From contig JAVHKY010000001.1 of the NCBI GenBank assembly GCA_035079385.1, positions 1,211,001 to 1,275,000 of the forward strand: a stretch of DNA of 64,000 bases, in the 5' to 3' direction. The notes below the pieces were generated by a model. That model made no database searches. It saw only the letters and a program-made list of their open reading frames with translations, and was not told the origin of the DNA. Below are positions 1 through 11,899 of the stretch, one piece after another (the first letter of the stretch is position 1; the number at the start of each line of letters is the position of its first letter). Position numbers and translations under genes: made by a program. This stretch comes from Aspidiotus rigidus. Its lineage: Eukaryota; Arthropoda; Insecta; Hemiptera; Diaspididae.

Positions 1-3000
1 TGACTCAATTGAAAGAACGCAAAACGCAATAATGATAATTGATAACAAACCTTACCCGCAGTTTATACTGCGTTGTGGCCTACTGAACGTGACGACGGTG
101 ACATCCGTGATGTGACGTGCGCGACTGAACTGTGAAAATAAATAAGAAGAAAAATAGGATTACAATACGGTCGGCCTCGTACGACGGGCCGACCCTAAAA
201 ACAAAAGGGAGATGAAAAATTAATTACTCATAAGGTGGTGTTATCAGCTTCCACGTTCCTGTAGACGTGTGTAATGAAGTTGGAGTGATTCATAGACGTA
301 TAATTTAGTAGCAGATGACTCGGATTATTATTATGCTTCATGATCTCTGTCTCCTCGAGCTTATCAAGAGTATGGCTTTTTGGACAGCTATGTAAGAGGG
401 AAATACTGTTATTTCTATCGAAGGAGTGATCAAATTCAAAAAAGTGGTTAGCAGAAGCACTTTCATTATCATCTCGTGTTTTTTTTTTTTTAATTTAGAT
501 CTCCAAGCACTTTCAAGCTCTTCTAGTCGAACTGGTAAGGGTCGGCCTACCGGTCTTTCCAATATAGACACCTCTACAATCAGAAAAGTTTAAGCGGTAG
601 CTACACCCCTCTGGAAAAAAATCAAAAATGTACTTGTCAATTCCTAGTCGCAGTCCGATCATTTGTAGTCAATTTGCAGACAAAATGCGGTGAAACTTAG
701 TCGACGAAAGGCACATGCCGATTAAGAGTTTATTTTCGCATGATGTCAGGTCGACATAGAGTCAATATTTTTCATTGGATCTGATGATACGACCAATCTT
801 CCTCCGGCCAATGTACCCTGACTAGACTCACAAACGAGCGTCACATTTTCTTTTAGTAACTCAACCTGTTTTGATTGTCTATGACTATTGATGATAGAAG
901 TCAGAATGTGATTGTACCCTTTAATCAGCGTTCCGAATAGGTGTAACTGCCTTGTAAGGTGAGTGTGACTGGATTCTCCATTTACATTGGGTACCTTGTG
1001 GGAATGTGATCAACGCGTGTGGTTGGATATGTGCGTAGAATTTGTCCAATTGATGAATTTAAATTTCTTGACGTGCTTTACTTTATCTTTAGAGGCGGTT
1101 TTTTATACACCGTATCCTATCTTGAGAGAAACAATAATTCGACGTACTCCTAGAATGAAGTATAAGTGTATTCAACAAATATACCCCAAGTATACAGCGA
1201 CGGTTATGTGATGAGGCACAGTCCTTACGTTTTACGATTTTCTAGATTCTAACAAGAGCCTGTAATTAATAACTCTTTCAGTCTTCATTTTGGCATGACA
1301 GTCAACCACATGCATATTGCTAAGCTGCTACAAATATACATATAGGGGAGCGAAAACTTGAAATATAGTGTATCAAATATCTACGCGTCGTTTTCCTTAA
1401 ATTTGCGGTACTATTTCTGATTAATGTGGTCAGTGTGTCGGGTATATTCTTAGGTTGGACCCTTCCATCAACTAAATAATTTTCATGAATAATATACACC
1501 CGATACACGCGGTAGGTAATTCAAAAGACTGTATTTCAGTTCGTAAATGACGATCGAAAATATTTCTCGTTACGCCCATTTTCAAATTGTATACCTACGT
1601 AAAACTCTAAATTTTCGTTCATTAGGGAATATTCTTTGAAGATTTCGCAGTACGCTTATCGTCATTTAGTATAATTATTCGGCGTCCAATTACGATAAAG
1701 TATCGAGTCACGTACGCCGAAACTGAACGAAACCCGAATATATATAGGGGTATTCTTACCGACGACCACTAAGAACGAAGAATACGATATCGTGAAGAGA
1801 ATCTAATATCCGGCGTTTATTTTATGAACAGCTAAAACCATGACTACGGAGGAACAGAATTACAAGGACCTGCCAGCAAGATAAAGTTTGAAAATTTCGG
1901 AAGCGCTCAAGTTAGCGTATACAGTATTACGTATACGTATATAGCACAGCTCTATAACAATATAAACTCACTGTTTTCTGGACGTGGGAAAGCATTTTGA
2001 AAGTTTATTAACAATATCCTGAGAGTACACCCCTTTATCCGACGAATAGTTCCTAACTTATACACTTATTTTCTTACTCATCCTATCGCGCCAGGGCTTG
2101 CTAAAATTGTTGTCAGTAAGGGTATATTCTTCTTGACGGGTAATTTTTAATCGAAAGCAAATTCTCATCGTGCATATAATCATATGAAACATTTATGATA
2201 TTATAAGTGGCGCCAACTTTTCGGAAAATTATTGAGTGGGGCGGAAGGGAGGTAATTATATTGGGTGATTGAAGTCAAGAGTCGATCATTTTCATATTAT
2301 AGAAACATGTTAATGCGTTAGTGGATTATACGTCAAATGAGTGGTTTGATAAACCAACCCTCATTTTTGGAAGAATCAATTCTATTTTGTTGTCGATTAG
2401 AAAATCAGACAGAAGCTGCGAAGTATATAGCAATTTCTTAAAATACTCTTCCATGTTTACTTATTCGACCAGTTCTTGTTATTCAATGCGTAATTCGATA
2501 TAGTCTCCCTCGTCGCCGCTATTTTCTCTTCATTTACTCTTTTGGTACGTATACAGAGCAAAAGTTACTTGTCTGTACATAGTATGCAGTGTACGGTTAT
2601 ATAGTTTCTCTCTACCAAAGTATTCCTGTGGCTTACGCTACAAGGGACCACAAACCGACGCTTTTCTCTGCGAATGTTTTAAGAATGTGTTGCACTCTCG
2701 AAGTCTGGCTGCCAATGACGAAAGGTATTTTGTAAATAATGAAACTGCTCCTCTACGTAACTGTGTTTGGCACTTATAATGTTAATCTATTCTGCGGCCA
2801 ACGAAAGCGGTTTCCAACATCCGTAATTAACACACATACATGCATTGCCTTTACGCGTCTTTACTATGTGTGTTACAGAAAACGAAGAAAATCTCGGAGT
2901 TCTTCTCTTAGAGAAGCCCTAGGAAAATACTCCGTACTTACTACCAACTGTTGGATCAATCTTTTTCAATGATGCTGAAAATTTCAATACCAATTGAAGA

Positions 3001-3420
3001 AGAGACGTCATGGAAGTTGAAGTCGGTGAAAATAATTATGCTAGTAAGGTAAAATTATTTCACGATTTGTTTCGTCGTATTTGTACATATGTGTAATCGT
3101 ATAAGTTTCTGATAATAACAATGGACCTGGACGACATTTTTTTCGAATGAGAAAAGATTGCATTTCGTTACATTTTTGATGATTTCGAGTTTCATAGAGG
3201 GTTATCTATTACTCATGCGAAGTCATGAACCAGTCGTCCTACCATATACTAAAATATTGACAGTATATTTTTTATTATCTAATAGTGGAAATTTTTGCTA
3301 AATTGAATTTTCTTCTCTTTCCTTGCAAAAAATATTCTGACTTCCATTTTGTCCGTGAATAGAAAATTATCTCTAATAAAAACTTTCTCCCAGGGGATGT
3401 TTTTCGGCAAAAAAAAAAAA
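1..3420. other. AT-rich stretch, no gene recognised
   Basis: I see no protein homology, tRNA or long open frame. The only structured item is a short GC-rich hairpin near 169-194. Open frames up to 77 codons occur in several frames and look random in composition. The first 200 bases are noticeably more GC-rich than what follows and could be the end of a transcript or of an element starting outside the window. Confidence 0.5.
169..194. other. 8-bp-stem GC hairpin
   Basis: GGTCGGCC and GGCCGACC are perfect inverted repeats separated by 10 bases (TCGTACGACG). The sequence then runs into CTAAAAACAAAAGGG, a purine-rich tract. It might be the end of a retroelement or a transcript-end structure; there is no independent support for either. 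Confidence 0.35.
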
Positions 3421-3524
3421 TAATAATAATTAGGATGCCATTGCAAGTTTTGCGACGGCGAGCGGGGAACCTCCGTATTCCACTGCGGAAGGTCTTTCAA
3501 CAAGTAGAACATATAGAAAATCCT

Positions 3525-5130
3525 ATCATACATAGCTTGAGAGCCAAAATTTTCTCAAGTCCCCCTCCTATGCGATATAGCTTGGAGGTCGACATTATTC
3601 TAAGTCCCTCTCATATCATATATAGCTCGAGAGTAGACACTTTCCCAAGTCCCCCTCCTATCATACATAGCTTAGAGGTCGAAATAATTCTAAGTCCCTC
3701 TCTTATCATAATATCATAAATAGCTCAAGAGTCAAAATTTTTCCAACTTCCCCCCCTCTCCGTGACGTCAACAACCAAGTGACGTCATCAACCTTGGACC
3801 GCTCGTGATCTCGGACGAAAATTTCCTTAGTGCCCCGCCTTTCATAGCTTAAAGGTCGAAATTATTCTAAGTCCCCCTCCTATCGTAAAGAGCTCATGAG
3901 TCGAAATTTTTGTAACACCCCCCTCCGTGACGCCATCAACCTTGGACCCGGACGAAAATTTCCTGAAAGTACCCCCCAACAAAAGGGATAGCGAGTTCCC
4001 CGCAGTTCCCCGCTAAAAATTCGAGGGGTTCTCAACAGGATCTTATGATGTTTCGATGCAAATTTGGCCCCTAAATTTTTCCATAAATATGCCACTGTGA
4101 CTATATCACCGAGAAATCCCTTAAATTTACATCACATGAATAAAACTTATTTTTAGCGGGGAACTCGTGCCATCATTCTGCCTTAGGTACTTCTTCAGAA
4201 AATTCTGGTCTGACCCAAACCCATTGGGAAGAGGAAGTCTGCTCACTTCCAAGACGCAATGATGTCAGCCATACAGTTTATATTATTTGTCAAGGGATAT
4301 TGTGACGTCATTAAAGTTCATCAGCATCATCTTTTATAAGGATGTCATGCAGGTCGTGTTCTAAAAGAGCAAACCTATTCTTTTCAGTAACCTTGATAGG
4401 TCAAGCCGGACGACCTTGATCCTTTTTAGGGAACGTTATGTCATTAGAGTGTGCTGCAGAGAATTTCTAACTTACTTATTAAGGGCCATTGAAAATTTTC
4501 AATAGTTTCGAGAGGGAATTTTAAAAAATCTCGACTTGAGAACAGAGGGCAAAGTCAGCTGAGTTGATGGATTTAATGAGATCGAACAGCGCCGTCCGCC
4601 GTCCAACAAAAAACTTGGAAAAATTTCGACTCTCGAGCCATGTATGATAGGAAGGGGACTTCGAAAAAATTTTGACTGTCGAGCCATATATGATAGGAGG
4701 AGGACTTGGAAAAATGTTGACTCTCGAGCTACCTATATATGTAAGAACGCTGTACCGTTCTCACGAATTTTCGTGTTGGTAGCGTCGCATCGGCACTCGC
4801 AGTCAATGTTGCGAGTTGCGAGTACATAAGCTATCGAGCTCTATTACGCCGGTGCTTATCGATTTTGCGGTAACGTAGCCGGATAATCAAGTGGCAGATA
4901 TTTTAGATATTGATTATAGTAAGACCACCTCTGAATTATCTCGGCGTAAGAACAAGTTTGCTCGACAAACCGCTGAGTCTTACATATATAATAGGAGGGG
5001 GATTTGGAAAAATTTCGACCATCGAGCCATATATGATGGAAATTTTTCCAAGTCCCCCTCCTATTATATATAGCTCGAGATTCGAGAAAAATTTAGACTC
5101 TCAAACTATATTATACTAGGCTTATAGTAG
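3525..5130. repeat. Cluster of composite repeat: 45-bp units in both orientations
   Basis: Between 3525 and 3760 and again at 3840-3920 there are degenerate units of the type TATCATATATAGCTCGAGAG followed by TCGAAATTTTTCCAAGTCCCCCTCC. The reverse orientation appears at 4610-4735 and 4985-5110. The unit is about 45 bp and is the same as in the large array at 58100-59255. CRE-type TGACGTCA words occur at 3780-3790, with GTGACGTCAT at about 4300. The units diverge more here than in the intron array, so this copy looks older. Confidence 0.8.
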
Positions 5131-5149
5131 GTCTAACCCTTCTTTATAC

Positions 5150-5270
5150 TAGCTGTATCTAGGTTTAGGCTTCCTTGAATTCTCAATACCAAATCCCATA
5201 TGACTCATAAAACAGGTTCCCTGCGTTCCTCGTTTAACTTCGCTAAGGAAGCCGCCGTTTTTAAATATAC
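5150..5270 (+). repeat. Shared about 110-bp flank module with AACAGGTTCCCTG core
   Basis: The segment from TAGGCTTCCTTGAATTCTCA through CATAAAACAGGTTCCCTGCG to GGAAGCCGCCGTTTTT recurs nearly unchanged at about 41940-42045 and 59265-59355. In all three places it follows a run of 45-bp units on the same strand. This repeated order marks it as part of one composite repeat family rather than unique sequence. Confidence 0.8.
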
Positions 5271-7960
5271 GCAGAGTGCAGATCCACAGCCGAATTTTAA
5301 AAGGTGGATTCAAATTTTCTTTAATCTAACAAAATCCAAGAGGTCCTCTTTCCTCTTCTTACCGACGCTTTTTCAGTGCAATTTGTACGTTTTCCTAGGA
5401 GAGGAGGAGGTGGAGGGAATATTCCCCCCTGTGTCCAAAGTGCCCTGAATCCATATTTCATGCAAGCCGGTACTCAGTGGGTGTAGAACATCAAACATTC
5501 AAAATTTGCATTTTGTGAAATAGAATAATTCCCTTGTATGGGACAAATCATATAGGATTTATAGTAAATTTGGAGTTTTTCTCATTCAAATTTATGATCT
5601 TCCAACTGGATCGGGTCCTTGAGGTGAAGAATCAAGAAAATTTGAATTTCACCTCAAGGACATTTGCCGATTGGAAGGTCACCAATGGTGCTTAGGACAT
5701 ACCTATTTGTATTCTATGGTACCCTAGATGGCTTGAAATTCTTGATATCAACAGCAAACCTGTTCTATGGGGAGGTTATTTTGAAAAGTTAGCCGTGCTC
5801 CATCGCCGTGTGATGTTTGGCAAGAATTAACCTACTTAAAATTTTTCCAAGTCCGAACCTCACATATAAGTAAGTGAGAGGATCGTAAAGAGGCTTCAAG
5901 ACATGTTAACTATTCTGTATCATACAATGTAATCACAGCCGTACTGTACGTAATGAGGTATGGTACAGATAATACAGATTGCTAAGCACAATAATAATCT
6001 CATGTATTCTCATTGCGGTAGTTATTCCGAGTCGTAAGTCTGTAAAACGAGGACTCTGCGAGTATTATATTTTACAGTTTACACGACCATATTGACATGA
6101 ACGGCGCGGCGTCACGACTTTGAACTTGAAAGAAAAATCTACTTTAATTTGACAGAGTTTCTTTTCTCTTGCCTAAAAAAGTTTTGATCATCGAGAGGGG
6201 AATTTGAAGAAAAGAAACTACGGGTCTTATAAACGAAGTTGTTGAGAATAGCAAGGAACCTGGAATTAGTGGTCGAGAGTATTGTTTTTTTATGGGTCGT
6301 TTTCAAATCCTCCACCTCATGTGGCATATTTAGAAATTCTTTCTGGGGGTCCAGCAATTTGCGGGGACAAAATTTTGATAAGGCGAAAAAAAAATCGATT
6401 AAATAATTAGTTGAAATTTGCCGAATCTGCAGATTTTTAGGTCTCCTTCCCCCGTAAATACACAGCTGTAGCTTGATGACCAAAAATAGTTCCAGTCCTC
6501 GCTTGAAAATCAAAATCTTGACAGGAGACCTGTTGTATGGAACATCAGTCAAGAATTTTTGGCCGCGGATGCCATCCACTGTTTACCGGGCAATCTTTTT
6601 TAGGGACATGTTCTGGAACTTGGAATATTTCAACCATCTAGTAATTATCTGTTAATTCGGGAAGAAAGCCGAAGAAATTTTCTTTTTAGAGCTATACCCT
6701 TACAGAGGGAGACATGAAAATATTTGCGACCACATGCAAGAGCGTATGCGTTGCTTTCCACCATTCAGGGTTAGTGGTGTTGTACAAAACTCGCAGATAA
6801 AATTCCAAGTGGTTTTAGCACCGGTGCATACCGATTTGGCCGTGAAAACAAGTCACTACAAGTCACCTCTCTGACATAAAAATGGCATAAGAACAAATTC
6901 TGATTGATCGATCTTATATATAATGAGGTTGGAAGGACTTTGAATCAATCCAGAACAGACAATAATTTCAACCACCAATTCTTCCCACAGAACAGGTTCC
7001 CTGCTCGTCTTAATCATCTTCAGACGAAAATATTTCAAGTCTCCCTCCTCTTCAGAGAAGTGGTGACCAACTTGAATGGGGCAGATAGTTTCATATTACG
7101 CTGGGCCCAGCAGTGAAGTTTCCACAGTGTCCTTCGGGTGTTCCTATGAAAATATAATCGTATATAGCTCGGTATACCTAAGTCGCGCCTAACTAGAATT
7201 AGCTTACAGTACGAAAGTTGAATATCCTCTCTCTGGCCCCCCTTCTCATCGGTATAGTTTAAAAAACCTCACATCAAACATATTCCCAGTACTTAGTTTT
7301 CTCGAAGAAGTGTCCAGACAGCGCCCAGCCAGAAATTTTGAAGTGACACCTCATAAAACAGGTTCTTTGCTAATAGCGACTCTCGAAATATACACATATA
7401 TTAACGAGGTATGGGCGCCAGAAAATTGTCACTCTCGAGCAGTGAAGAAGAGTGAGACTAGAAAATACAAATGAGTCTAGAGATAATGTCTACAAGGGTG
7501 GGCGATTCGAATAGCAGGTCCTCGCCGCCTGTCCGATTTTTTTCTACCTCTTTTAAATAGTGAAATTTAAATCTTAGTTTTTCTGAAAAATTAGGGTACA
7601 ACTATATAAAATTAAAACATGAAAAGAAAGGTGCGTTGTCAAAGATCGGCTATAAAGATTTTTGGTACAAAAAAAATGTTTTCCATTTCCATAATTAAAT
7701 TTGAATATGTAATTTTCTTAAATTCCGAGATGTTAAAATTGACGAATCCTTCTCGGTAGAATTCGAATTTCGGTGTACGCCGAAGCGTACATCAAAAGGA
7801 ATGATAGGAATTCTAAGAAAAACTCGACGCGTCTCTAAATTGGCGCGAAAGAATAAAATTCACGCTTCACGAATAACGTGAATGCAAATTACGTTACTGC
7901 GGAAGTATTTTGGAGCGAGCTGGAACGAGAAATTCAAACATTCTTGAAAAGGTACGCCAA
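5270..7960. other. No gene recognised; scattered repeat-module scraps
   Basis: I find no protein similarity. The 146-codon minus frame at 6139-6579 has no recognisable motif and biased, low-complexity stretches; I treat it as chance. Copies of the ACAGGTTCCCTG-type word occur at about 5757, 6988 and 7365, with short remnants of the 45-bp unit near 7020-7060. Confidence 0.5.
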
Positions 7961-7969
7961 CTTTTCCCC

Positions 7970-8180
7970 TTCCCGTTTTAAGAAAAACGCGGAAAAAGAA
8001 AGTAGCCCGCGCTCCGCGCCCACGCGCGGCTGTATCTCGTAGATGTACGCGCTTCGCCTTCTTACGCGCGTCTCACAATGCTTTTCTCTTTACCGCTCCT
8101 TTTGTCATCGATCGCGGAGGAAAGACAGCGTATGCGAAGTCTCGTAGAACAACACGACGATCGGAGTCAGCCATCTTGAA
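7970..8180. promoter_or_regulatory. CpG-rich block upstream of the kinase, possible promoter
   Basis: In a genome this AT-rich, about 7975-8175 stands out with repeated CGCG, GCGC and CGCGCG words. It lies about 400-600 bp upstream of the kinase frame. Its right edge holds TCAGCCATCTTG, which combines an insect-initiator-like TCAG with a CCATCTTG element; on the minus strand this reads CAAGATGGCTGACTCC, a good start context (ATG at 8174) for a 33-codon frame to 8073. A bidirectional promoter is possible. This rests on composition and short motifs only. Confidence 0.4.
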
Positions 8181-8562
8181 TTCTCACCCTTTCTCCACCG
8201 GCCAAGTAACGTAAAGACGCCAATAAGAACCACCTTTCAACAACAACCCTCTTTCGGTAACCTACAACCCTTATATATTCATATACTGTACGTTTCTGGA
8301 ACTTCGTAGAAATTCCGTTTGATCTACTTAAATCCTCTTCGTTCACGCGTTCACCATTCTTAGTACTTTTTTTCTCGCCTTTTTCCCAGTATGACTCTGT
8401 CACCCCCCTTCTAAGTAAATCATCTTAGCTTAATCTTTTTATTTTAGACATTAACGACGACCGCTTAAATAAAATTCTATAGAAATGCGAACGTCGTACG
8501 TTCTCCGGCACTTTTCGGCGAATTAAATTTCTTCGACCGATGCAACTGATAAAAATGAGAAT

Positions 8563-9636
8563 ATGTCATGTATTGACTTCTGTGCTGAAAGGATTTTATT
8601 GTTTCTAGGTAATACCGATTCTGATCTTCAAAGAGAGCGCGGAAGATTCGAAAAACGATGGAATCTCCAATTACGAGAAACGGCTGTGGTCGATGACTTT
8701 GAGCTAGGAAGAACTATCGGAGTGGGAGCCTTCGGTCGTGTTTTATACGTGGTGCATAAGAAAAATAAACAAAAGTACGCCCTCAAAGTAATGCCAAAAG
8801 AGAGAATTGTACGTATGAATCAAGTCGCTCGTGTATTTTTCGAGAAACGAATTATGCAATCGATGGCACATCCTTTCCTCGTCGACTTGAGATTCGTCTT
8901 CAAAACTAACGCCAATCTCTGTATCGTATCGCCTTTTATTCGCGGAGGCGAAATTTACAGTTACCTGAAAATGAAAAAAAGTTTCTCCGAATACCAGACC
9001 CAGTTTTATGCCGCCCAGATCGTTCTCGCGCTGCAGTACATGCACAGAATGAACATTCTTTACAGAGATCTAAAACCTGAAAACGTTCTTCTAGAGTGTG
9101 ACGGGTACATAAAAATAACCGATTTTGGTTTCGCAAAACGTATAGAAAAGACGACGTCGTCATTCGTCGGCACGCCAGAATATATGGCTCCTGAAATGTT
9201 GATACCGGAATCTCGAAAAGCTGGCTACAGCTATAGCGTGGACTGGTGGTCGTTCGGTGTTTTTACCTACGAAATGGCCGCCGGTAAACCGCCTTTTATC
9301 GGATCTAGTTTATTACAAATATTTGACCGGATTGTGAAAAACGATTACGCGATACCGAATAAGTTTAGCGGGTTGCTAGAAGATATACTGATGAGGCTCC
9401 TTCAGAGCGACGTAAAAAGTCGTATTGGGTGTTCGGAGAAAGGCGCCGAGGAATTGAAAAAACATCAGTGGTTCAAAGATATCAATTGGGATGCGTTAAT
9501 AAATAAGAAAATTGCACCCGAATTTGTACCAAATTGTAAAGATGACGATCCAACGAGCAATTTCGACCAATTTGGAGAAACGTTTTTCGATGAAACTCCG
9601 GAGGAGCAATATAAACAAGAATTTAAGATGTTCTAA
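8563..9636 (+). CDS. Pka-C: cAMP-dependent protein kinase catalytic subunit paralogue (AGC kinase)
   Basis: A 357-codon frame encodes a complete AGC-type serine/threonine kinase that phosphorylates protein substrates with ATP. In order: an A-helix like that of PKA (RFEKRWN); glycine loop IGVGAFGRV; ATP lysine in YALKVM; GGE substrate-binding glutamate; catalytic loop YRDLKPENVLL; magnesium loop DFGFAK; GTPEYMAPE; DWWSFGV; YEMAAGKPPF; and a PKA-style tail TSNFDQF ending in F-K-M-F (PKA ends F-T-E-F). Length matches PKA-C (about 350 aa). No intron interrupts the domain. Oddities: the PKA activation-loop threonine (Thr197 in TWTLCGTPE) aligns with Ser in TSSFVGTPE, and the body is diverged from canonical PKA-C. 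The first 15 residues are doubtful: TTTATTGTTTCTAG just before codon 16 looks like a splice acceptor, so the coding exon may begin at 8609. It could alternatively be a kinase of a neighbouring AGC subfamily, but the C-tail favours PKA. Confidence 0.93.
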   Translation: MSCIDFCAERILLFLGNTDSDLQRERGRFEKRWNLQLRETAVVDDFELGRTIGVGAFGRVLYVVHKKNKQKYALKVMPKERIVRMNQVARVFFEKRIMQSMAHPFLVDLRFVFKTNANLCIVSPFIRGGEIYSYLKMKKSFSEYQTQFYAAQIVLALQYMHRMNILYRDLKPENVLLECDGYIKITDFGFAKRIEKTTSSFVGTPEYMAPEMLIPESRKAGYSYSVDWWSFGVFTYEMAAGKPPFIGSSLLQIFDRIVKNDYAIPNKFSGLLEDILMRLLQSDVKSRIGCSEKGAEELKKHQWFKDINWDALINKKIAPEFVPNCKDDDPTSNFDQFGETFFDETPEEQYKQEFKMF

Positions 9637-9665
9637 ATATCCATCATATATCTTTCGGCTAAATG

Positions 9666-9673
9666 TAGGTAAG
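9666..9673 (+). other. Possible splice donor in the kinase 3' UTR
   Basis: About 30 bases after the kinase stop the sequence reads TGTAGGTAAGTG, a near-perfect 5' splice site. If used, the 3' UTR would be spliced. It may equally be unused. Confidence 0.25.
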
Positions 9674-9739
9674 TGTCGTAAAACAGCACTAATGTCATTG
9701 TATTGTAATTTTCGTTTGTTCGATTGTTTGTGTTATATC

Positions 9740-9745
9740 ATTAAA
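9740..9745 (+). terminator. Candidate polyadenylation signal ATTAAA
   Basis: ATTAAA lies 104 bases after the kinase stop codon and is followed by GTGG/GT-rich sequence, then a T run at 9789. It is the common single-base variant of AATAAA and sits at a plausible 3' UTR distance. There is no transcript evidence. Confidence 0.4.
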
Positions 9746-9789
9746 ATGTGGTCGAAGGTAGAAACAGGAATCTCATAGAAGAAAACTCC

Positions 9790-11095
9790 TTTTTTTTTTT
9801 ACATCTTCTGGTATAAGTTCTCCTTCAAAACCGCGAAACTACAACACGAAATTCATATGCGACCAATTGATGATGACCTTCCATCCTTGATGACTCGTTC
9901 AAACGGGAAATTCAAGACTAGAGCGTGAACTGTTACTCAAAGCCCGTCTTTCTTCGTCCTTATGCTGTTAATGGTGATAAGAAAATTTTTACTTAGACGT
10001 CAGTTTATTATTATTTTTTAACTGTAGAAATGTGAGGTGATTCGCGCTCTGTCATGCCAAAACTTATTCAAGACTCAAACTAACCTGCACAAAAGAAGAT
10101 AGAATATGAGATTAACTCATACCAGTGTGTTTCAAATCACGCATAAGGATTCTTGAGACATTGTATTCAGTCAAACTGTATTTCCATTTGTCCACCAAAA
10201 TTTACTACCCACCGACATTGGTTTGGACGTCTATGAAAGTTTTTATACGATATACTTAAGTATCTGCGCCTCGTAATCACTTTTGAGTTTTCGTTTCGCG
10301 TGACTGCCTCGCTCGCATGCCCACTCTGCAATCAACACCGAGACTGTTTTCAACCCTAGTCAGTATGGCCGTACAGACGCACTCCTTTTAGTCTAGGCTT
10401 AGCTCTATTAGCCTAAGTATACCAGGCTCGTACAAGGGGGGGGGGGAAGACGTAGCCTCCCTTAACGGAGTTGATACGAAGTGGGCGCCGCTGATCAAAC
10501 GCTTCCATTTGGGCGCGAACCCTGAAAGGCCTCAATTAGGCGCCACCGACTGGACCTTGCCGTTTGGGCGCGGAACAGACAAAGCAGAACTGAAGTTTTC
10601 AAAATATTGGTTATTGAATGCACGAGGAGTGAATTACTGCTTTCAAAAACTCGCTTGGTTCTCTCTCTCTCTCTCTCGTATTTGACAAGTAATTTATAGA
10701 GGCCCTCGTCGCATTTCTGATATTTCAATTCCTTTACCCAAGGTTCTAAGCCACTCCCTCCACCTGGTCGGTCGTACTCAATATCTCGAGTTTTTTGACT
10801 CATCGTATCTTGTCAATGAATTTACTCAATGTGAGATGAGAGTTACGAAAATTGTATCGAGGCTCTAGGCATGGTTATTGCTGCTGCGTTTGCTTTGTAA
10901 ACTTGGGGTAGGCGAGGCTATCCTCGTAAGTCGGGAAAAAACGAGGAGGAATTCAACAGAGTGTAAGTCAATAATATTATGTATGAAATAAGGGGAGAAA
11001 ATTTTTATGTAAATGAAAAACCTCTTTGCGCCTACGTGCACTCTGCTTTCGAATGATGAAGCCCAACGCCATGCTCTTGATTCCCATTGGCCTTG
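9790..11095. other. No gene recognised; short simple repeats
   Basis: This contains a 10-base G run at about 10437-10446 and a CT microsatellite at about 10659-10676. No protein motif was found. The 102-codon minus frame at 10495-10803 spans the CT repeat and has no recognisable similarity. Confidence 0.5.
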
Positions 11096-11890
11096 ACTTA
11101 CGTAGTGACTACCTTAATGACGTCATAGGCTGAGCGATTATTAGTATAATATGTTACCTTAGAGGTGAGGTCTCGAAGACGTGCAGCAAGCTGGAGAAGA
11201 GACAATGAGAAGGTAAACAGATGTATGGGAATTATGCGAAAAAAATACTGATGTCCTATTCAACTTCTGGCTCGGTTAGGAGCTAAGTGACCATAGGGCC
11301 TGGAAGAACAGCCTCAGATGCCAATGCGAAGCAGAAGAGGAAATAGCCGAGCATTTTCTCACCAGCTGCAGTAGAGCCAGCGACGGGAGACCAGAAATAT
11401 TAAAGCAACCCAGACAAAAAGAATGGACGGGGTTTTAAAATACCATTGTAAAAGAACCTCACCAAAAATATGTTCCTACAACTTTATGACATAAAGGTAG
11501 TGCCCGCAAGCAGAACCTCTTTATCGTGGTTGTAGACACAAACAAAAAAAGAGGTCCAGGATGGCAGTGTAGGGTGGAGGTGACCTGAATCGTGACCCCC
11601 CCCCAACATGATGTTACGCCTCTCATCCGAATTGGCTTAGCTAATACGGATAAGAACCTTGATGACGTCGTCAACTGAGCAATTACTAGTATAAGCTACC
11701 TCTAGGAATCTGGAGTGAACACGAGCGGAGAGGGATGGGGTGACTTCTGAATTGTAAACTTCTACCCATCGGTGAGCTTCGTGATCTTGATGGAAACTCA
11801 TCTAGGTTGACTTCGGTCTTGATAGGGACTACCCTGATGACGTCATAGGCTAGGCGACTATCAATGTAAATGCTACCCTAAGAGACCTAA
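11095..11890 (+). repeat. Three spaced copies of a CRE-containing module
   Basis: Three about 75-bp stretches (near 11100-11165, 11630-11705 and 11815-11890) share the order ACTACCTTGATGACGTCATAGGC, then a GCGA-TTA-TAGTATAA-like segment, then GCTACCT(A/T)AGAG. Two carry the exact palindrome TGACGTCA and one carries GACGTCGTC. They are imperfect and dispersed rather than head-to-tail. Confidence 0.65.
11250..11440 (+). mobile_element. LINE C-terminal zinc-knuckle scrap
   Basis: From about 11280 a frame reads HRAWKNSLRCQCEAEEE, then IAEHFLTSCSRA, then GRPEILKQ. The spacing C-x-C ... H-x4-C followed by a conserved Arg is the C-terminal knuckle of many non-LTR retrotransposon polyproteins. Upstream reverse transcriptase sequence is not recognisable, so this is a heavily truncated relic. 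It lies inside the CRE-module region. Confidence 0.6.
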
Positions 11891-11899
11891 TTTATGGAC

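Noticed and set aside
6139..6579. 146-codon minus frame
   Set aside because: No motif, no splice or promoter context, and composition like random translation of AT-rich DNA.
8167..8403. 78-codon minus frame upstream of the kinase
   Set aside because: It runs against the presumed 5' region of the kinase, is Lys/Glu/Arg-rich without a motif, and has no independent support.
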